Below the pieces are notes generated by a model that searched no databases, was not told the DNA's origin, and was given only the letters and a program-made list of their open reading frames with translations. Source: Anthostomella pinea (taxonomy: Eukaryota; Ascomycota; Sordariomycetes; Xylariales; Xylariaceae). Taken from it: 64,000 nucleotides of DNA. Of the stretch, positions 23,274-34,535 are shown piece by piece (position 1 is the stretch's first letter; each line of letters starts with the position of its first letter). The DNA is taken from positions 1,583,165-1,647,164 of the forward strand of contig CAUWAG010000019.1 in NCBI GenBank assembly GCA_963556695.1. Reading direction: 5' to 3'. Both the position numbers and the translations under genes were made by a program.

Positions 23274-24338
23274 TGGAGAAGGTGTTGTGGCAGCCCAGCC
23301 CAGCCATTGGCACAGGGCTCAGCACATTCCGGTCCAGCCAACAGCAAAAGCGAAAGCTGGATGACACCTAAGTAGGGCAACGTATGGGCAAATAAAGAAG
23401 GGAGGGCTACGCGCAGCTGCGACGATCTTGAGTTGGTAGCCCGAGGGATGTGTTTACTAAGGTAAGGTATTCTGCAACTCTTTCTTATCGTGCTCTTATC
23501 GGCCACTGGGCTGTCGCGTCGAAGTACCCTAGTACCGTGGCTAGTACTGGGGTGGGCAGGTGGGATGCCGAAGGAGCGCGTAAAGTGGCCGGCGCGGGGC
23601 CCGCGCAGGTGTCAACGGGTGGTTCATAGCCGCCAGTTGACCTTATTATCAATTCATCGCGGACCGTGTCGTTCACAACAACTTGCTCCAAGAAGTGACC
23701 TCGAGTGATTGTCACACCTCACACTAACGCACCCGCTCATCGCCAATGCAATTAAGCAGGACCGGGCTTTGCAGTGTCTCCTCATCAGGTTCCCGCCAAT
23801 AGACAATCTGCCGAAAATGGATCAGATCAGGTCGTCGGTTCCCTCCAACTCCAAGTTGACGGCTTGGCAGGTAAGCTCAGCATCGCCGAAAGGGGACCTT
23901 CGTCTCGGGCTATCCATCGTTGATTCGTTGGGCTACCTACCTACCTATTGAAGGTAAGGTACCTAGTTGTTTGCTCACGAACGGGTGCCTCTGGGCTCTG
24001 GCGCGGCGCGGCGCGGCGCAGCAAACCTGGATGCAAGCCCAGGGGCTGCCACTGCTGGGACGACCTACAGGCAGACAGGACGCAGGTTCAGTTCAGCCCT
24101 AGGAGGCCTCTCAAGCGCCTGCCTCGTGATATTGTCTCTCAAGGTTGGTAGATACTTTAGGTAGGAATTTGGAAGCACATAAATCCGTCGTTTCTGGGCT
24201 CGTTAGCCTGGCGTGTAATCTCCCCGTCTCTGCTACGACCCATCTCAACTTTGACTCATCTCTTCCGTGATAACATCAATAGCAAAGGGCTAGCTACTTC
24301 GTGGATACCTACAGCAAGTGGTCGCAGGCACGTTGACG
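23274..24338. other. divergent promoter region between checkpoint and annexin genes
   Basis: About 1.07 kb separating divergently transcribed genes. It contains a small GCGCG-rich tract near 24000-24020 and CT-rich sequence before the annexin start. No gene. Confidence 0.45.
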
Positions 24339-26334
24339 ATGCATCGTCCAAACCAGAATTACCAAGGTCAGCCCCCGGCTGGCTACGAGGGTGGTCCTCC
24401 TCCGCCGCAGCCGGGCCAGCCTGACTCGGGATATCAGCAAGCGCCGTACCAGCAGCCCCCCGTGGGCTCGCCTGCCCCGGGTCAGCCGCCATATCAGCAG
24501 CCGCCCTACCCTAACTACGGCCCTGCGCAAGGCCAGCAGCAAGCTGTACAGTATCAGAGCCAGCCATACCCGGCTGGCCCCCCTCAAGCATCGCAAGGCC
24601 AGTACCCTCAGTACCCTCCACAAGGTCAGCCGGGGCAGTATCAGAACTCGTCCTACCCGCCTCAGCAGCAACATCAGGGACAGTACCAAAGCCAGCATTA
24701 CCCCCCTCAGCAACCTCAGCAGCCTCAGCAACCTCCCCAAGGCCAGTATGGACAGCCGCCTGCTCAATACGGTCAAGCACCCCCGGGCCAATATCCTCCT
24801 CAACCGTACGGAGCTCCTGTATGTGGAGCCCGCTTTGCATGAGACCTTGTAGCGACTCTGACTGAGCTTCAGCCCGGCGGACAGCAATGGCAGCAACAGT
24901 CCCAACAGCCTATGCAGCCGTACGGCTACGGCGTACCTCCGACACCCGCATCACCAGGCTATGACCCGGCGCAGAAGGCCTGGTCTGCGCCCCTTGACAC
25001 GTCCGCAGACGTGGAGGCCATGTGAGTGACATTCCGAGTTGCTCCTTGCCCATGTCACCATGTCTTGGGAGACCATTAGTGTTACGAACATAAGTTATAC
25101 TTCTGGAAGCCCACCAACGCTATCAAATGTTAGTCAATTCGTTCGGATAAATGGCAATCACTGACTTTCGTCCAATCACTGACTTCCGTCGCTGTAGTCG
25201 CAAAGCCATGAAGGGTATGGGTTGCGACGAAGCAGCCCTGATACGAGTTTTCACTGCGCCCAAATACGCCAACCCTTGGGCAATGAAGCAGCTTGTGGAA
25301 GACTATGACCGGCGCTTCATCCGCGATCTGGCCAAGGACGTCGAGAGCGAGACGCACGGAGACTTCGAGACAGCCTTGCTGGCTTTGATGCGCGGCCCAC
25401 TCGAGCACGATGCCAGGGTTCTCGTGAAAGCGCTCAAGCAAGCAGGTACCGATGAAGACGCACTGAACGACGTGCTTCTGTGTCGCTCCAACGCAGATAT
25501 CCGCGCCATCACCGCCGAATACAAGCGGATCAGCGGCCGTGAACTCCTCCTTGACATCAAGGACGACGTCGACGACACCCTGTTCCGCCTCTACAGCATG
25601 GCACTGTCGGCGACGCGCACCGAGGACGCGGCGCCTCTAGTTGCGCTCGAGATCGACCAGAAAGTGATGGAGCTGCAGCGTGCAACTGAGGGCATGCTCG
25701 GTGCACACGCCATCTCAGTAGCGCAAATCTTCACAAGTTCCAACAACGCCCAGATCCACGCGCTATCAGAGGCTTACCAGCGCAAGTATCACCGCTCGCT
25801 GCAGGAAGTCATCGAGAAAGAGTTCAGGGGTGACATGGAAGACGCGTTGTTGATGATGTTGACCACCGCGATGGATCGGGCTCGGGCCGACGTGAGTAAC
25901 TTTCCGAGCTACCTCTTGAGCCTTTTGCCACCCTCCGAAAATTCATCAGCATCCTGTTCATTCGCCACTCTTCTTTTTTCCCTTTTTATTTTTTTACATT
26001 CAATTTTGGGTTTTGTTTTTCAGGTTTTCCAAGGAACCTACTGCTTCGACATCATGAAAGCCCGCCAGCGTACCTATCCTAGAAGAGCAATGACTAACTC
26101 AAGGTTTTGCAGGCTGATCGCCTCGAGAGACCGTTGTACAAGACGCCCCGGAAAGATACCCTCTTCATCAACCGTGTGCTCAGTCTCTACTGGGACCCTG
26201 TTCGATACGAGGCCGCCAAAGCCTCCTACAAATTGCATGGACAGTTCAGAACGACCTTGCGAGCCTCGGTCAAGGCGCTTTTGAGCGGAGACTATGAGGC
26301 TTTGGTCCTCGCTCTATTGCGAGAGAAAAGATAG
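24339..26334 (+). CDS. annexin with long proline/glutamine/tyrosine-rich N-terminus
   Basis: Calcium-dependent phospholipid-binding protein. Four exons: 24339-24818, 24873-25021, 25198-25891 and 26113-26334, 514 residues. The first ~205 residues are repeats of QGQY/PPYQQ-type segments, typical of fungal annexins. The core starts IRKAMKGMGCDEAALIRVF and shows repeated annexin units (KALKQAGTDEDAL; GDFETALLALMRGP; GDMEDALLMMLT). The fourth repeat is closed by NRVLSLYWDPVRY and ends GDYEALVLALLREKR. The last intron (221 bases, GTGAGT to CAG) is open in one frame, so reading through it gives an illusory longer frame; only splicing restores the repeat. The intron at 25022-25197 holds a near-perfect 15-base direct repeat. 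Role in membrane traffic is inferred from the family. Confidence 0.92.
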
Positions 26335-26657
26335 ACGCGGTCTGCTGGACCTAAGGACGTCCAGGGGTGTGAAGATTCGTCAGGTTGACAGGCGAACTAT
26401 ACGGGCAGCCTGCGTAGACACATAGTTATCCGAATAAGTTGTTTGGAGGAATAGGATGAATGCCTGTGTGCCTCTAGGGCAATTCATGGCTTCTCGCAGG
26501 GTTCATACTTGGCTATATTGGATCATCCCTATTCAGACTCTGCTGTAACTTATTCCTTTACCGAAGCCCCGATTGTGAATGTCTTCCTTTACTCCAGGAA
26601 GTCCTCGATTTCGACTCGATACAGCTCCGAAGACAGCAAGCCTGTATGATTAAGTTG
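26335..26657. other. convergent 3' flanks, no gene
   Basis: Short spacer between the annexin stop and the stop of the minus-strand acidic protein. No structure noted. Confidence 0.4.
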
Positions 26658-27677
26658 TCAATATGGCGGTGCCTTATCGACGTCGTCCTCCTCGTCCTCA
26701 TCCCCATCGTCGCCGTGGTCGTCCTCCACGTCCTCCTTCTCCTCCTCCTCTACGTCCTCCACGTCCTCCCACCCGTCCTCATCCTCGTTGTCGCCGCCAT
26801 TCTCGCCGTCGGCGTCCTCCTCCCAGTCTGGGTCTGTGGCTGACCCTGACACTCTTAGTGGCGACGGTGTCAATTCTTTCGGCTTCGTAAGCCACCGCTT
26901 GTCGCCATCTCCTGCGAGCAGCTCGCCCTCTGCGTTGCGATTCAGCAAACCTACAAGGCAGCCGCAGTGGTCCGCTTCCAAAAACCGGTGCGCGCCAGGA
27001 TCCTGAGCCCCAAACTCTCCGGCGATGTATTTTATCTTTGTGTATCCAAGATTTCTCCACAGTCGGTCGCAGCACGTCTTGTAGATGGCCAAGAATTCGC
27101 GACTGATGATGCCGATGTTCGTCTTTCCACCCGTTGCCAGCGGCGAAGGGAGCACAAACGCCTGGCGGAGGAAATGCTGCATTCGGACGTAGCAGAGCTT
27201 GCCGCCTGTCCTGCTCTGGGCTGCCTCGAAATAGTGCTTGCATGTCTTTTTCATACACATGATGGTGGGCGATATGACGTTGGTGAATTGCCATGACAGG
27301 GCTCCGCTCCGAGTCACAGTCAAATGTTCATGCGCCTCCGATATGAGAAGGTGGAAGACCTCCGTGTCGATCTTGGCGGCACTGAGTGACGCCAGTTCCC
27401 GGATTGTCAACAGAGCTGCGATCAGGTACTGGGCTAACGCTTTGTAGGCTGTTATCGGCCGGGTCGTTGAGGGCGCGCCAGGCTTGTTCAGCAGATTGTG
27501 CGAAATGCTCCGTATCAATTTGTAGTCCTCCGAATTGCTCGCGTCGCTCTTCCAAGCCTCCAACTTGACGCTCGTCGTTGCGTGCCACAGTCGAAGTGTG
27601 GATTGATCCACCCAACCGTCGACTTGTCGTCTGAAATTATTCACGGCAAGGGTCCGATTCTGAGTGGAAAATGACAT
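26658..27677 (-). CDS. hypothetical protein with acidic C-terminal tail
   Basis: Single-exon frame of 339 residues; I do not recognise a family. Residues 1-265 look like a folded, mostly helical domain with several Cys/His positions (IMCMKKTCKHYF, YKTCCDRLW, EADHCGCLVG). The last ~55 residues are almost all Asp/Glu (GDNEDEDGWEDVEDVEEEEK and onward), encoded by a GTC/CTC-rich low-complexity tract visible on the plus strand at 26680-26830. There is no signal peptide or membrane helix. An acidic tail suggests nuclear or chaperone-like binding, which is speculation. Coding status is supported by length, single frame and composition. Confidence 0.7.
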   Translation of the reverse strand: MSFSTQNRTLAVNNFRRQVDGWVDQSTLRLWHATTSVKLEAWKSDASNSEDYKLIRSISHNLLNKPGAPSTTRPITAYKALAQYLIAALLTIRELASLSAAKIDTEVFHLLISEAHEHLTVTRSGALSWQFTNVISPTIMCMKKTCKHYFEAAQSRTGGKLCYVRMQHFLRQAFVLPSPLATGGKTNIGIISREFLAIYKTCCDRLWRNLGYTKIKYIAGEFGAQDPGAHRFLEADHCGCLVGLLNRNAEGELLAGDGDKRWLTKPKELTPSPLRVSGSATDPDWEEDADGENGGDNEDEDGWEDVEDVEEEEKEDVEDDHGDDGDEDEEDDVDKAPPY

Positions 27678-28999
27678 AATAGCGATGAGTCGCGGATAGT
27701 AGGGGATTCAAGTGGAAAAGGGAGAGGCCTTGGTAGAGTTAGCAGGCCACCAGATCAGCAGTGTGGGAATAGGTGAATACTAACAGCCACAGCTTGGGTT
27801 TTCCTCGTGCCCTGGGTATGGCTTAAAATTGCCTTATCACATGTCTTTTCTGTGTTTTCGATGGGTGTATTGCGGGTTCGTAACGGTCGTTGGTCGGCCA
27901 CTAGGGCGCCGTGGAAAGTGTTCGGCGTGGCGCAACCTTGAAGGCCTCTTAAAGTATTGATCTGGAATATGTTCTCAGGCAAGGTAGAAACGCCACCGAG
28001 CAGGAGTGTTGGTCATCCCGTGGGATCACATCATTAGGTAGCTGAAGGAGGGCACCTTCACGGTAAGTTGAGTAGGAAGGTGCCCCCTTTGCTAGTCTTC
28101 TTCTACTTCCAATACAGACCATTCTGAAATCCGACAGAAACCGCACATTACGTCTCTGCGTGCAATGAACCGTGATTGATGATGAGTTTCGAGCAAATTG
28201 AAATTAAATTACAACGGATTAAATCAAGCTGTGACTTCAATGCTGCAATGCAGCAACGTAGGTGGAGAGAATGAACCATGAGGCGTACATCCTTGTACCC
28301 CGTGTACGTCGAGAAGGAAGCAGCCTCATCTGCCCGCTGACTATTTGTACTGTTCGTGATATCAGCAATAAGCCCAGCAAGAAGCCCCACGTAAGACCCG
28401 AAGAGTGGCTTCTATGTATGAATATGGGAGCCTCTGGCTCTATGAATGGCCATCGGGACTGTTGAGTACACCGAATGTGAATGTTATTCAATCAAGACTA
28501 GATAATACAGCTGAAGTATTCCACCGCTGAACACGGAGGAGGATGGCGGCAACGGTTATGATTGTGCCTATCACTGCCCATCAATATATTGACAAGTTCA
28601 AGACATAGCAGCAAGGAGCAGGCAGAAGGCGGCACATGTTCGAACTGTAGGTACCTACCTGTAGTTTCGCGTAATTTCAGCTGTGCTCTTCCCACCTTCT
28701 GTTTCAACCCCATCCCCGGAGCGCTACCTATGCAAAGACGATCAGGAAGGTACTATGGGTCAGGAGGCACGTCGCACATGTATCTGGCAGCCGCTACGTG
28801 ATCATGACGATGCCCAGGTCTCATGACGATGTCCAGGTCTCACGACCGCAACCCCGCCTGATATACTCTCTGACTTCATTCATCCAAAGATGCTCACCAG
28901 GACTCTCTGTCTTTCTTCAGTCCCCCTCAAGGTCACAAACATTTCGTGGCCAACTCCGAGTACGCCATCATCAAAAGCTGAAGGGAAGATTGCTGCATC
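27678..28999. other. divergent intergenic region upstream of the AA12 gene
   Basis: 1.3 kb. It contains a near-perfect 19-base tandem duplication (TGACGATGYCCAGGTCTCA, about 28805-28842). A weak TATA-like TGATATACTC lies at about 28859-28868, some 135 bases before the AA12 start. The frames here are short and unrelated to known families. Confidence 0.45.
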
Positions 29000-30411
29000 A
29001 TGTTGGCCAGAACGGCAGCGTCGGCGTTGCTCGCCACTGGTAAGTCACCAAAATCGATCAGGCCAAACACCAAACTGTACGATGCACTTGACTCACACGC
29101 TCCCTTTTCAGTAATCACCCAAACTCTGGCCATACCCTCGCTTTGCCCGAATATTGCCGCACCTCTCCATCCCTACCAACTCGCCCCTGGATGGTCAGTC
29201 GTCAAGGTGGCGGATGGACTGCATTCACCTCGTGATCTCCAGTTTGATACCCAGGGCCGACTCTTGATCGTCGAGGAAGGCGTCGGAATCAGGCAGCACA
29301 CAGTCGACTCAGCAACCGGCTGCGTCACTGCTTCACGCATGCTCATCTCGGATACAGCGCTCAACCATGGCATCCACCTGAGCCTCGTCGGCACTACTCT
29401 GTTTGCCAGCTCGGCCGCGTCGGTGTTTCGCTGGGCATATGACCCGATTACAGGCAATGCCGGCACGGATCCCATCGAAGTCGTCCATGGCATGGCTGTG
29501 ACGGGCCACGTCACAAGGACGCTGGCCATACCACCGCAGGCGCCAGATTTGTTGGTCGTCTCACACGGCTCTTCGGAGAACCTCGACTACAATTCCACCA
29601 ATTCCGCAATGGCTCGGGCGATTGTCAAGGTCTTCAATATGTCGACAGTGCCAGAGACTGCAGCTGGGTACGACTACGCCAGCGAGGGATGGAACGCAGG
29701 ATTCGGGCTCAGGAATGAGGTCGGCCTTGCTTTTGATGGCAACAACATGTAACCTCCACCTTTACCTTGTATATTCTGGGGGTTTGCTGATTTCTTGACA
29801 GGCTTTGGGGTGTCGAGAACAGCGCCGATGGACTCACCCGCACCGTCAATGGTATCTCAGAAGACGTCCACAACGACAATCCGGCCGAAGAGCTCAACCT
29901 CCTTGGTGATGTTACCAAGCCGAATGACGCATGGTATGGCTACCCCTGGTGCTTCACCGTCTGGCGTCCCGACGAGATTACCGATCGCCCGTTCAGTATA
30001 GGCGAGCAGTTCGTCCTTGCTCCTGATGAGAGGTTCAACGATACTATATGCCAGAGGCTATCGGTGGCTCCGCGACTAAGCATCCAGGCTCACTCGGCGC
30101 CGCTGGGAAGCAAGTTTGATGCCAGATATATGAACCTCTTCGTCGCCCTGCATGGCAGTTGGGATCGCCAGCCGCCAACGGGATTCAAGGTGGTCGCCAT
30201 TCCCTTCACTCGGTCCCCTCAAGGGTCGTACGAACCCGTCAAGGGCCCATCCAGTGACTCGGGTTACATTAACGTCTTCTACCCCCCGGACGTGTCGCAA
30301 TGCTCATCCGATACCTGTGCTCGTCCTGTCGGTCTGGCATTCGATGCTGTAGGACGATTGTACATAACGAGCGACGCGTCAGGAGAGGTGTTCCAGCTGA
30401 CAGCCGCATAG
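29000..30411 (+). CDS. secreted PQQ-dependent AA12 oxidoreductase (pyranose/L-sorbosone dehydrogenase-like)
   Basis: Six-bladed beta-propeller enzyme of the sorbosone-dehydrogenase/AA12 family that oxidises sugars with PQQ. Three exons (29000-29039, 29112-29748, 29802-30411; introns 72 and 53 bases) give 428 residues. The first intron lies inside the signal peptide; splicing yields MLARTAASALLATVITQTLA, a good secretory leader. Family landmarks: HSPRDLQFDTQGRLLIVEEG, LNHGIHLSL, GLRNEVGLAFD, KPNDAWYGYPWCF, FVALHGSWDR, PVGLAFDAVGRLYITSDASG at the C-terminus. Several Asn-X-Ser/Thr sites fit secretion. The gene ends 245 bases before the transposon island. Cofactor and substrate are inferred from the family. 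Confidence 0.9.
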
Positions 30412-30655
30412 AATCGTGGGGTGAGGTATGGTAAGGTATGGTAACGATGGTCATTAGTAGGGGTGGTTTGGGATTGCATGAGTTGGCAGGGCACGTTCTG
30501 CCTAGAACTAAGTAACAAATACCCCATGTTTTGGTTCTTGCTAGTAACTTATACGCCGCGCTAATACGCAAAGGCATGGAACATACTACACCAGACGAGT
30601 AGTAAGTAATAAGAATGTCAAGGCGTGGTGTCATAGATTGAAAGAAACAATCAAT

Positions 30656-30812
30656 TAGATATTGTATAATAAGGGATAAAGTAAAGTATAATTAAAACCT
30701 GGCCTTCCTTTTAATATGAACATTTCGTAGACCTTATATATGCCCTTGTAAATATTATATACCCTTCTTTTTGGGCTAATGTCGCCGATTAACTTAAAAG
30801 CCTTTAATAAAG
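30656..30812 (+). repeat. left copy of the island-flanking direct repeat
   Basis: Aligns end to end with 41362-41519 in the same orientation. Differences are mostly C-to-T or G-to-A, with this copy the more AT-rich, as expected if it has been hit harder by RIP. Confidence 0.8.
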
Positions 30813-30891
30813 CCATCCTTCTTAAAAAGGGTTATCTTTAACCTATTAAAAAACTATCGTAAAATATACGCAAAAATAATAATAATAATAA

Positions 30892-31095
30892 TGTTGGAAC
30901 AGGCTTGAACGATCAATCATAATACTCGAGTATGGGGTCAAGGTCATGATGTTGCTGATGGTTGGATTGAGAGGAATCTAGCTGGACTCAAAGGTCTGGC
31001 CAAGTGCCCTCTCAATCCACTATCTTATCTTATCTAATCATACATGTGGGTCCTGGTATAGATGGTTTGCAGTCTGGAATCGCATGGATCCAACA
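30892..31095 (+). repeat. solo LTR, Ty1/copia-like, 204 bp
   Basis: Begins TGTTGGAACAGG and ends GGATCCAACA, giving the TGTTGG...CCAACA termini of copia-type LTRs. It is flanked on both sides by AAT repeats (six units left, 82 units right). An inverted, more decayed copy lies at 34066-34267. Confidence 0.82.
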
Positions 31096-31342
<247 letters not shown>

Positions 31343-31788
31343 TAACTATAAATAGTTTATATAGTATAATTAAATAATTTTTATAAGTGTAGATAATTAT
31401 ATGTAACTAATAATAATAAAACAACTAAAAACCTACTTATCCACTATATTAAAAAATCTTTGCAGGTAAAAATTAAAACCTTTTTTTCTTCTTACGTAAT
31501 ACTTTTAATTAATATTTTCTTATACCTTTTTCGCACTTTCTTAAATATCATAATTTTTATATATATCGTACTTTTTTGTATAAGAGATATCTTTATACCT
31601 AATATATAAGTCTTACACCTATAATTTTCTTTTACAAAAAAATTATAAAAACTATATCTATAATTATTATTTGCCATTTTTGTATTATGTTCAAACTATA
31701 TTTAAACATTTTTAATCCATTTTTATACCATACTTAATACGATACCGTTTTTCAGTTATAACTTCCGCGTCTTGTAATAATAAAGCTA

Positions 31789-32001
31789 CACTTAGCCCTT
31801 ATAAGTCTCCGTACGCCCATGTTGGCAAGATTCTAGCAAAGCAGTGGGATAGTTAGAAATACTGGAATAAGCACCCTGAAATAAGCGTCAGAGACGGCTA
31901 ATAAAGATCTAACAGCTTATTCTGGTATGCTTATACCGATATGATGGATTTACCGTGGTTTGTTGGAAGGGTCGCGTATGGAGACTTATAAAGGTTCAGT
32001 G
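31789..32001. mobile_element. 213-bp MITE with TA target duplication
   Basis: The left end reads TA|CACTTAGCCCTTATAAGTCTCC; the right end on the minus strand reads TA|CACTGAACCTTTATAAGTCTCC. The TATAAGTCTCC core is shared with the 596-bp element at 3791-4386 (CATAAGTCTCC), so the two belong to one Tc1/mariner-type TIR family. There is no coding capacity. Confidence 0.8.
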
Positions 32002-32166
32002 TAGCTCTGTTTTTAATAAAATTAAAAAGACTATTATTATATAAAGTTACTTAAAACGGATCCGATTTAAATCCAGTTTGCTAATAATTAATAATTAAAA
32101 TCGTAACCGCCTTTATATAAAAAAAGGGTTTATAAATTGTAGCATGCGTTATTAATACGATATAAA

Positions 32167-32660
32167 TGTGACGAGCCATCTAACCTATAAGGCTAAAGGG
32201 TTCTATAGGGTTTATGTTCTGAGGTAAGTTAACACAAAGGATAATAGAGGCTTCTGTCAAATAGAAGACACTTAGATGCTGGGGCTTAGTCTGAACTGGG
32301 TTCACTGTGTAGTCGAGTCATCAGGAGATTTCTCCCACCTTAGGGTTGGCTAAGATGCTTAGATTGATCACTGAGGTAGAGACTGTCTATCTACCTAGTT
32401 GGGAAATGTCTGTCCTTATATATCCAATCTCTCCCTCACTAATTAGGTGGCTCACCCTGGATCACCGGTGATCCAAGGTGATCCAGTGATCCAAATCGTT
32501 AGTCACGTGATCCAGGTTCTGCTGGTCACGTGATCTGTGTACCGTTGCTTCGTTGCTCCAATCTCTCCACTGATCAGCACCCCACTTACTGGTCAACCTG
32601 TTTCCAATCGTCTCCTCTTGGCCTGCTATAAGGCCGCACTGTTCGTTGGTTTATAAAAAT
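32167..32660 (+). repeat. probable LTR (gypsy-like) with palindromic GATC-rich tract
   Basis: A GC-normal block inside AT-rich DNA begins TGTGACGAGCC, a common start of fungal gypsy LTRs. It includes GGATCACCGGTGATCC, a perfect 16-base palindrome near 32459-32474, followed by repeated GTGATCCA units. A TATA-like TTATAAAAATAAATA at about 32651 fits an LTR promoter. The right boundary is uncertain. Confidence 0.5.
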
Positions 32661-34065
32661 AAATACGTACCGGGCTCTCTCCGCACTCTTTTATATTAAC
32701 CTCTTATTATATTAAAAGTCAAGTAATAGGAATATTTAAACACGATTATTACTAAAAGTATCGTTATTAAAAATATATATATTATAGATTTAATACAACA
32801 TTCCAACGAATTTGAACAGGTCTTAGGTTTCGTTCGCATTAAGGCTAATAAACTTTAGGACGTTATTAAAAACTTTTTAATTTAAATGTAAAAAGTGGGG
32901 TTTTCTAAAGTTTGAAATGCCAACCTCAATATAATTTATTCTTTATCCGATTTATACTTAGTTTGTATATAAACCTAACCCATGTATAAATTAAAATTTA
33001 ATACGCGTAAATATTCTAATCTAATGGGGTACGTTATTTACAAACTGCCTTATTAATCCCGGTATTATTGCTATTAATATTACAATAAATATTAAACGCC
33101 GTTTATCCGTTATTAAATTAAAAAACAACTGTTTAAAAAAACTCTATTTCGATTAATTTAAAAGAACCTTATAAACGACAAGGTAAATTCAATTCTCATC
33201 TATATCGTATTTCTGATTAACCCGTTCTATAATAAGCCTGATGTATACCGCAATGTTTAATTTTTAATTTTAAATAGTACAGTTATTTCGTCACCGTTAT
33301 AAAAAAGGTAATATTATCTTAACTATTTTGTAAGTTATTTATCATAATAACTTACACTTGAAACCAGGTTATCAATAATACTAACTATAATTAAACATTT
33401 TACTTTTTAAACTATACTCAAACACCCTTATTCTTTTTATCTTTTTATAACTAATATTAATTTCATGATCTTGAATAACTTTAGGTAATAATCTTTTAAC
33501 AGTTTTTATATATTCTCTTTGAAAAAATCCTTCTTACTAAATAAAGTATTAGCGTTGATTACTTATGTCATAGTAGTTAACAATATAATCAATTATTTAT
33601 AACTTTCCCGCATTAATATTAAGCTATAAACGCTTTTTAAAGCTAGGTCTCTTTGATTATACCTTTAAAAAACCAAAATGAAAAACGCGTTATATATGCG
33701 GTCATATAATGATAACAAGTCGATTTTGTATGTAAACTCAAAATTATAAATTTTTATAATTTTAAAAAGGCCGGTCTATCTATTTAATAGCTTATAACTT
33801 AACTGTTGCTAGTTAATATATTTTATACTTATTTTAAACGATGAATTTATTATAATTTATATTAAAGGCTTGTTTTTATCACAATGTTTTACGATTTGCA
33901 TACTTCTATCAACTTTAACGTTAAGTATAGCTTGGTCTCTATTATATTAGCCACGCGGTTCTTTATTACGATATTATTATTTAATTATTTAATAAATCGG
34001 ATTAATAATAACATATAGCTGAGCGCTGTTAGTTTAGACCTTAAAAAGGCTTTTATTAATATTGT

Positions 34066-34267
34066 TGTTGGATACATGTGATTCCACAGTCAAACCATCC
34101 ATACAGAACCTATATGTATGATTAGATAAGAGATTAGATACCAGATTGTGAGGTCACTTAGCCAGAACTTCAGGTTCAGCTAGACTTCCCAATCCAACTA
34201 TCAGCAACATCATGACCTTGACCCAATACTCGAGTATTATGATTGATCGTTCAAGCCTGTTCCAATA
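34066..34267 (-). repeat. solo LTR, same copia-like family, inverted copy
   Basis: On the minus strand it matches 30892-31095 over its whole length, including the GGCTTGAACGATCAATCATA segment and the CATGTATCCAACA end. Its first bases read TATTGG instead of TGTTGG, a change consistent with C-to-T decay. Confidence 0.8.
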
Positions 34268-34327
34268 ATTGTCTTCATATTTAAATTCATTAAATTATTA
34301 TATTTAAAGTAAAACGTAAATAAATTT

Positions 34328-34535
34328 TACGGCGAGGATACTGAGGAGCTGAGACATGGCCTGCAGCAAGCAGCTATTACTCTATTAACGAGAATATCAA
34401 GACTAGAGCGGAAAGAAAAAAGAGAAAGATAGGTACAGCGGAAGGTTGTCCCTTTAAGGGGATCCTCTGGTCAGATCCTTCCCTTATTGGGAGGTATCGG
34501 CTTGTTATGTGGGAAGGTCTGTGCAGGCCGTCACA
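34328..34535 (-). repeat. LTR-like repeat, copy 1
   Basis: About 208 bases matching 38822-39034 in the same orientation, by eye close to 87 percent. On the minus strand it begins TGTGACGGCCTGCACAGACC. The two copies lie 4.3 kb apart and could be paired LTRs or two solo LTRs. Confidence 0.7.

Noticed and set aside
25151..26284. A single 377-codon reading of the annexin body
   Set aside because: It reads through a 176-base and a 221-base intron; only the spliced form keeps the annexin repeats and the correct C-terminus.
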